Positions 60,234-64,000 of a stretch of DNA of 64,000 nucleotides are shown here, piece after piece. How positions within the stretch are numbered: position 1 is the first letter of the stretch; each line of letters opens with the position of its first letter. Origin of the DNA: Torreya grandis (lineage: Eukaryota; Streptophyta; Pinopsida; Cupressales; Taxaceae). The notes under the pieces are model-generated. The model ran no database searches and was not told the DNA's origin. It saw only the letters and a program-made list of their open reading frames with translations. The stretch lies in contig JARHVA010005490.1 in assembly GCA_037957365.1 (NCBI GenBank), positions 792,001 to 856,000 on the forward strand. The letters run 5' to 3'. Made by a program: the position numbers and the translations under genes.

Positions 60234-61160
60234 AATTCTAGAAGGTTTTATCATTTTCATAGAGTCAAGTACGTGTATCAAGACAACTACACTAAATAAA
60301 GTGACCATTTCATTTTGTTTGAGGGTTTTGTATGCCCCTGTTTAAGGTTACCCTTGCTTCTCTATAGATTGTGTCTTAACATAGAGTAGTCTACGTTATT
60401 GTGAACTATGTTTATGAAATCTACCCAACTTCAAATACTTAAATCTCTATAAATAGCTTAGAGAACAGGAAATATGCGTATAACCACAATTCTTGAGTTT
60501 CCACTTAGTTTTAAAATACACATACTTGTCCTACTTTCCATAGGAAACAGAGTTGTATTTTTCAAACATAGAATATCCTTTAACACAGTCATTTTAATGG
60601 ATAAAAGAAAGCAAAGATCAATGTTACCTTATTCAAATGTGCATATGACCCTGCATAAAAATGAATCCCTAACTTATTTATGACATATTCATTCATATTT
60701 GTGATCACAAAAGGGAAAGTGGACATTGAATAACCAGAACAAGGAAATAAATCCTAGAGTTTTTTATAAATTTGAAAAAAATGAATCCTTAACTTATTAA
60801 CACACAAAATCCAAAACATACAAATCAAGAATACGTATGGGGAAAAAAGGAAAACGCTTTAGATAAACACATTCATAGTGTGTTCATAAGCCTCCTTTGC
60901 ATAAATTATTTAGATGAAATGCAAAGAAAAGTAGTGAAGATTGTAATAAATCCTTTAAAAGCACATTTCTTTAATTTACTTATATCTATTGTTTCTCCTA
61001 CCCTGTTTCTCCTTTCTAGAGGCCTACTACACATAAGTTTAAGTTTTTCTAAGATTTTATCTCTATTAGTAAGTTATTTTTATATATAAAGAGAAGCTTA
61101 TATGCAAGGTCATATGCACTATGAATTTAGAGGAAGAGACATGTTCAATAGGGTAGAATA
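60234..61160. other. Unassigned stretch
   Basis: Frames of 69 codons at 60474 and 60880 show no motif. Confidence 0.35.
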
Positions 61161-61680
61161 GGGTGTATACGAGCATCTATGGTATATTCCAAGATATAAT
61201 ATCTTGATCTCTATTTTTAATTCATGTGTTTTTATTCACCATTTCATGTGTATTTATTCTTGTAAGTACCTAAATGTGCTCTATTATTTGTGATGGGGTC
61301 ATCATGCATGTGTGCTTTTAAGTACATTGAAAGTGTTACTCTTATCATATTTCATTTGTTTGTGCAGACTTTCAAAAAGTAAGAGTCTGTGATTCCATAT
61401 TTGTTGTACTTCCATTGTAGGGTGTATAAGAGCCTCTGTAGTATTTTCAATCTCTAATTTCTTGGCCTCTACTTTTAATTCATGTGTTTTTATTCACCAT
61501 TTTCTTTTTATTTATTCTTGAAAGTGCCTAAATGTACTCTATTCTTTGTGATGGGGTCATCAATGTACACGTGCTTTTAAGTACATTGAAAGTGTTATTA
61601 TTATCATATTTCATGTGTGTATGCATACTTCCATAAAGTAAGAGTGTGTGAATCCATGTTTGTCTTTATTGTACTCCCAT
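61161..61680. repeat. Tandem duplication, period 259 bp
   Basis: 'gggtgtata' at 61161 recurs at 61420, and 'ttttaattcatgtgtttttattcaccatttc', 'gtgatggggtcatca' and 'cttttaagtacattgaaagtgtta' occur in both units in order. About 85 percent alike by eye. Confidence 0.88.
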
Positions 61681-62900
61681 TATACTATGGAATGCATACT
61701 TGTTATTGTTCACTTCTTCATTAAATTTTTTTGGTGAGATTATTAAATATTGCCATCAATGTCTTTCATAGAATCTACAACTAAAATTAAATTTTTTGCA
61801 AACATTCTTCATGTAATTTATATTCTAGGATTTAAAAATATTATTGCTAACCTTTGAAATTTACAACAAGTATGTTTTAGTTGTTTTAATTTTTTTTTAA
61901 ATGTAATGTATCCATTACATTATCTCTATTTCAACTACATACAAAGGTTCATTTAACTTGTCGTTGAATTGCCACATGATGTGTTACCATATTATATATA
62001 TTGTTTCCAAATGAATTGGTATATTAAGTTTTTATAATGTGAAAAGATAATATTTGTTTTGGAACGTTACACTATCTAAAAAAATTGCAATGCCTTCTCA
62101 TAGGTAGATTTCCTTATTGGAGGCTCATAATATATACTTTCAATATAGGGTGTCAATTTCATGAAGAGTGGTTTCCCTAATTATTCCATGGATACTACAT
62201 TACTTTTCCAACTAGTCAGATTACACTGGACACTAGCACACCATTATACTCTCATGGTGACCTTTACGGTGATTTCTATAAGCATTTCATTAGTAAGGGT
62301 TAGTATTGTAAATCATATTCTTAACTTGTTTGAATGCAATTTGTTATTTGTTGGCAACTAATACTATGAATGCTAACTACTACAGATGTAGGATGGATGA
62401 CTGGGAATTAGATGATTGCCTCAAAGACTTTATGCTGAGACCAAACAAATGTTATGTATTTTAGCTAATGTAATTAAATGTGAATTTCAGTTGTATTATT
62501 ATTTTTGTTTATTCTAATCTATTGTGACATGCATTATGTTAGGAGAAATAATTCGGTCATAAGTCCTCATTGCATGCAAGTTCTTAGTTTAGACATTCCC
62601 CTCACCCCCTCAGAGATCGAAGGAGGAAACTATATGGAGCATCAACAATTGGGGATGGTATTCCAAATGTTATGAAACAACCATCCCTTGCTCATGAACA
62701 AATAGGGATGCAATCCTAGTCTGACATGGAATCTTTAGTAAATAAAGATGTAAACAAGGGGATAACATAGGTAGTTTTATTGATGGTCTATGTATTTTCA
62801 ATTCCTGATTTCATATTCTTGTTGCATATGTAAAATCCTCAATATTTGTAAACCATGTATCCCTCTTTTGATTTTTTACATTTCCCTTTTTTAATACTAT
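61681..62900. other. Unassigned stretch with possible exon scraps
   Basis: Mostly AT-rich. Near 62581-62660 a plus-strand reading LTPSEIEGGNYMEHQQLGMV is less biased and could be exonic, but no family is recognised. Confidence 0.3.
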
Positions 62901-63828
62901 AGGAGGATGGGGTGGAGTAGATCAAAGGTTAAGAGGGTGTCCCCAAAGCACCCAATGACTATTTCTCAAGAGATGTATGGGAACCTTTGGCTGCCCTTAA
63001 TTTTTGATTGATCCTCATGTTAAATAATGTTTCCTTATTCCCTCTTACAATAATAAAAATTACAAACTTTTGACTGACACACCATGCATTTTTTTATGTT
63101 TTTTTTTTTTTTTTTTTGTATTTTAGTTTGAAGGCGTAGAGCAGAGCCATATGGATGTGGATGATAGTCACCTACATAATGACTCCATCCTTAAAAATGT
63201 CTATATATTTTTTAATCTCTCTTTCATTTCTATGCTCAATAATTATGAGCCATGCATCCCTATTTTTATATGTTATATCTTTTTTAATATTGCATGAGGA
63301 GGGGGTGGAAAAACTAAAGATTAAGAAGGTGTCCCCAAAGCGTTAGATGACTATTTCTTAAGAGATGTATTGGAACCTTTGGCTTCAATTAATGTCTGAT
63401 TTCTCCTCATATTAAATAATGTTTCTTTCCTCCCTCTTAAAATCAACAAGATTATAATTATCTTGACATAACCTACATTTTTCTATGTTGTTTTTATTTT
63501 GTGTTTTAGTTGGAAGCGATGGAGTAGAGCCATGCGGATGTGGTTTATAGTCACTTGCATAATGACTTCATCCCTACAAACATGCATATATTTTCTAGTC
63601 TCTCTTTTATTTGACATGCTCATAGCCCCGTGTTTGTTTTTCCATATATGTTTGGAGTTGGACTCACATATATATGTCCACCTATGTGGCAGGAGGAGGT
63701 GGAGTCATATGACCTTGATGACAATGTCAATGAGGATGTTGATGATGATGATGACTGTGATTGGCTTCTGGATGCTTCACAATCTGAAATAGAGGAGGAA
63801 CCAAATGTTATAAGAATATTTGACTAAC
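62901..63828 (+). pseudogene. Exon-like unit in tandem (394-bp period) ending in an acidic C-terminus
   Basis: Units start at 62901, 63295 and 63691, each with AGGAGGA-GGTGGAG after a pyrimidine- or T-rich run. In units 1 and 2 a second exon-like block follows another T-rich stretch and TTTTAG: FEGVEQSHMDVDDSHLHNDSI at about 63127 and its copy at about 63510 (with a stop). The blocks 'ggtgtccccaaagc...atgactatttct' recur at 62938 and 63330. The third unit is partial and reads QEEVESYDLDDNVNEDVDD, more Asp, CDWLLDASQ, then EIEEEPNVIRIFD and a stop at 63826. Acidic ends of this type occur in plant hAT-like transposases and other nuclear proteins. The family is not established. Confidence 0.45.
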
Positions 63829-64000
63829 TTTGATGATGTTATCCTATGTTTATTTTTTTATTCTTTTAACATTTTATTATGTTTGATGATATTATGCTTT
63901 GTTTATTTATTTATGATATTAACCTCACATCTCTTTCTTGTTGAATGATAGTATGCAAGTGAGTACAAAATTGAGAATTGTAGTATTGCAAGGTAGAATG

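Noticed and set aside
1..64000. CRISPR arrays, operons, bacterial promoters and ribosome binding sites
   Set aside because: The tandem repeats have no conserved-repeat/unique-spacer pattern. Composition and transposon content are those of a plant nuclear genome.

Overview
The window looks like nuclear intergenic DNA from a seed plant with a large, old, repeat-packed genome. A gymnosperm is the best guess, but that is inference. The sequence is very AT-rich and poor in CpG. I see no intact host gene, no rRNA and no canonical tRNA. What it holds is nested, decayed transposable elements, minisatellites and microsatellites, and a few unexplained exon-like fragments.

Positions 1-31210 are a nested stack. 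The oldest layer is a dispersed repeat, called X here. Its copy A is split into 1-267 and 28017-31210 by a Ty3/gypsy LTR retrotransposon at 268-28016 on the plus strand. That outer element has LTRs of about 1.2 kb, a PBS-like site, a clean polypurine tract, and relics of gag and protease, but no reverse transcriptase or integrase that I can see. A second retroelement sits inside it at 3916-17059 on the minus strand. Its terminal repeats are unusually long (about 5.0 kb each) and flank a 3.1 kb interior that carries only a decayed gag ORF with an acidic tail. The outer element also contains a broken hAT-like transposase gene (17570-19420, minus), two codon-periodic minisatellites (18 bp and 36 bp units) and a MITE of about 248 bp placed inside the protease reading frame.

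Positions 31211-35880 hold an unrecognised acidic pseudogene (minus strand) and two tandem arrays. One is a four-monomer satellite-like array with dimer structure (33371-34310). The other has a period near 135-142 bp (34829-35190).

Positions 35881-41522 and 53088-58175 are X copies B and C. All three X copies carry the same 5'-truncated LINE end (zinc-finger tail and RNase H domain) with the same MITE inside it, and different microsatellites have grown at the same sites in different copies. Between B and C lies mostly unassigned DNA, two SINE-like pieces, palindromic short repeats, a possible solo LTR, and a CpG-retaining island at about 48780-49560. That island has a TATA box and looks like the only low-copy promoter or gene start in the window.

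Positions 58176-64000 hold a hairpin, a candidate first exon, a 259-bp tandem duplication and a 394-bp exon-like tandem repeat that ends in an acidic C-terminus with a stop codon.

The two LTR elements and the LINE copies each lack part of the machinery they need. Movement would have depended on proteins supplied from elsewhere, and everything here is probably inactive now.
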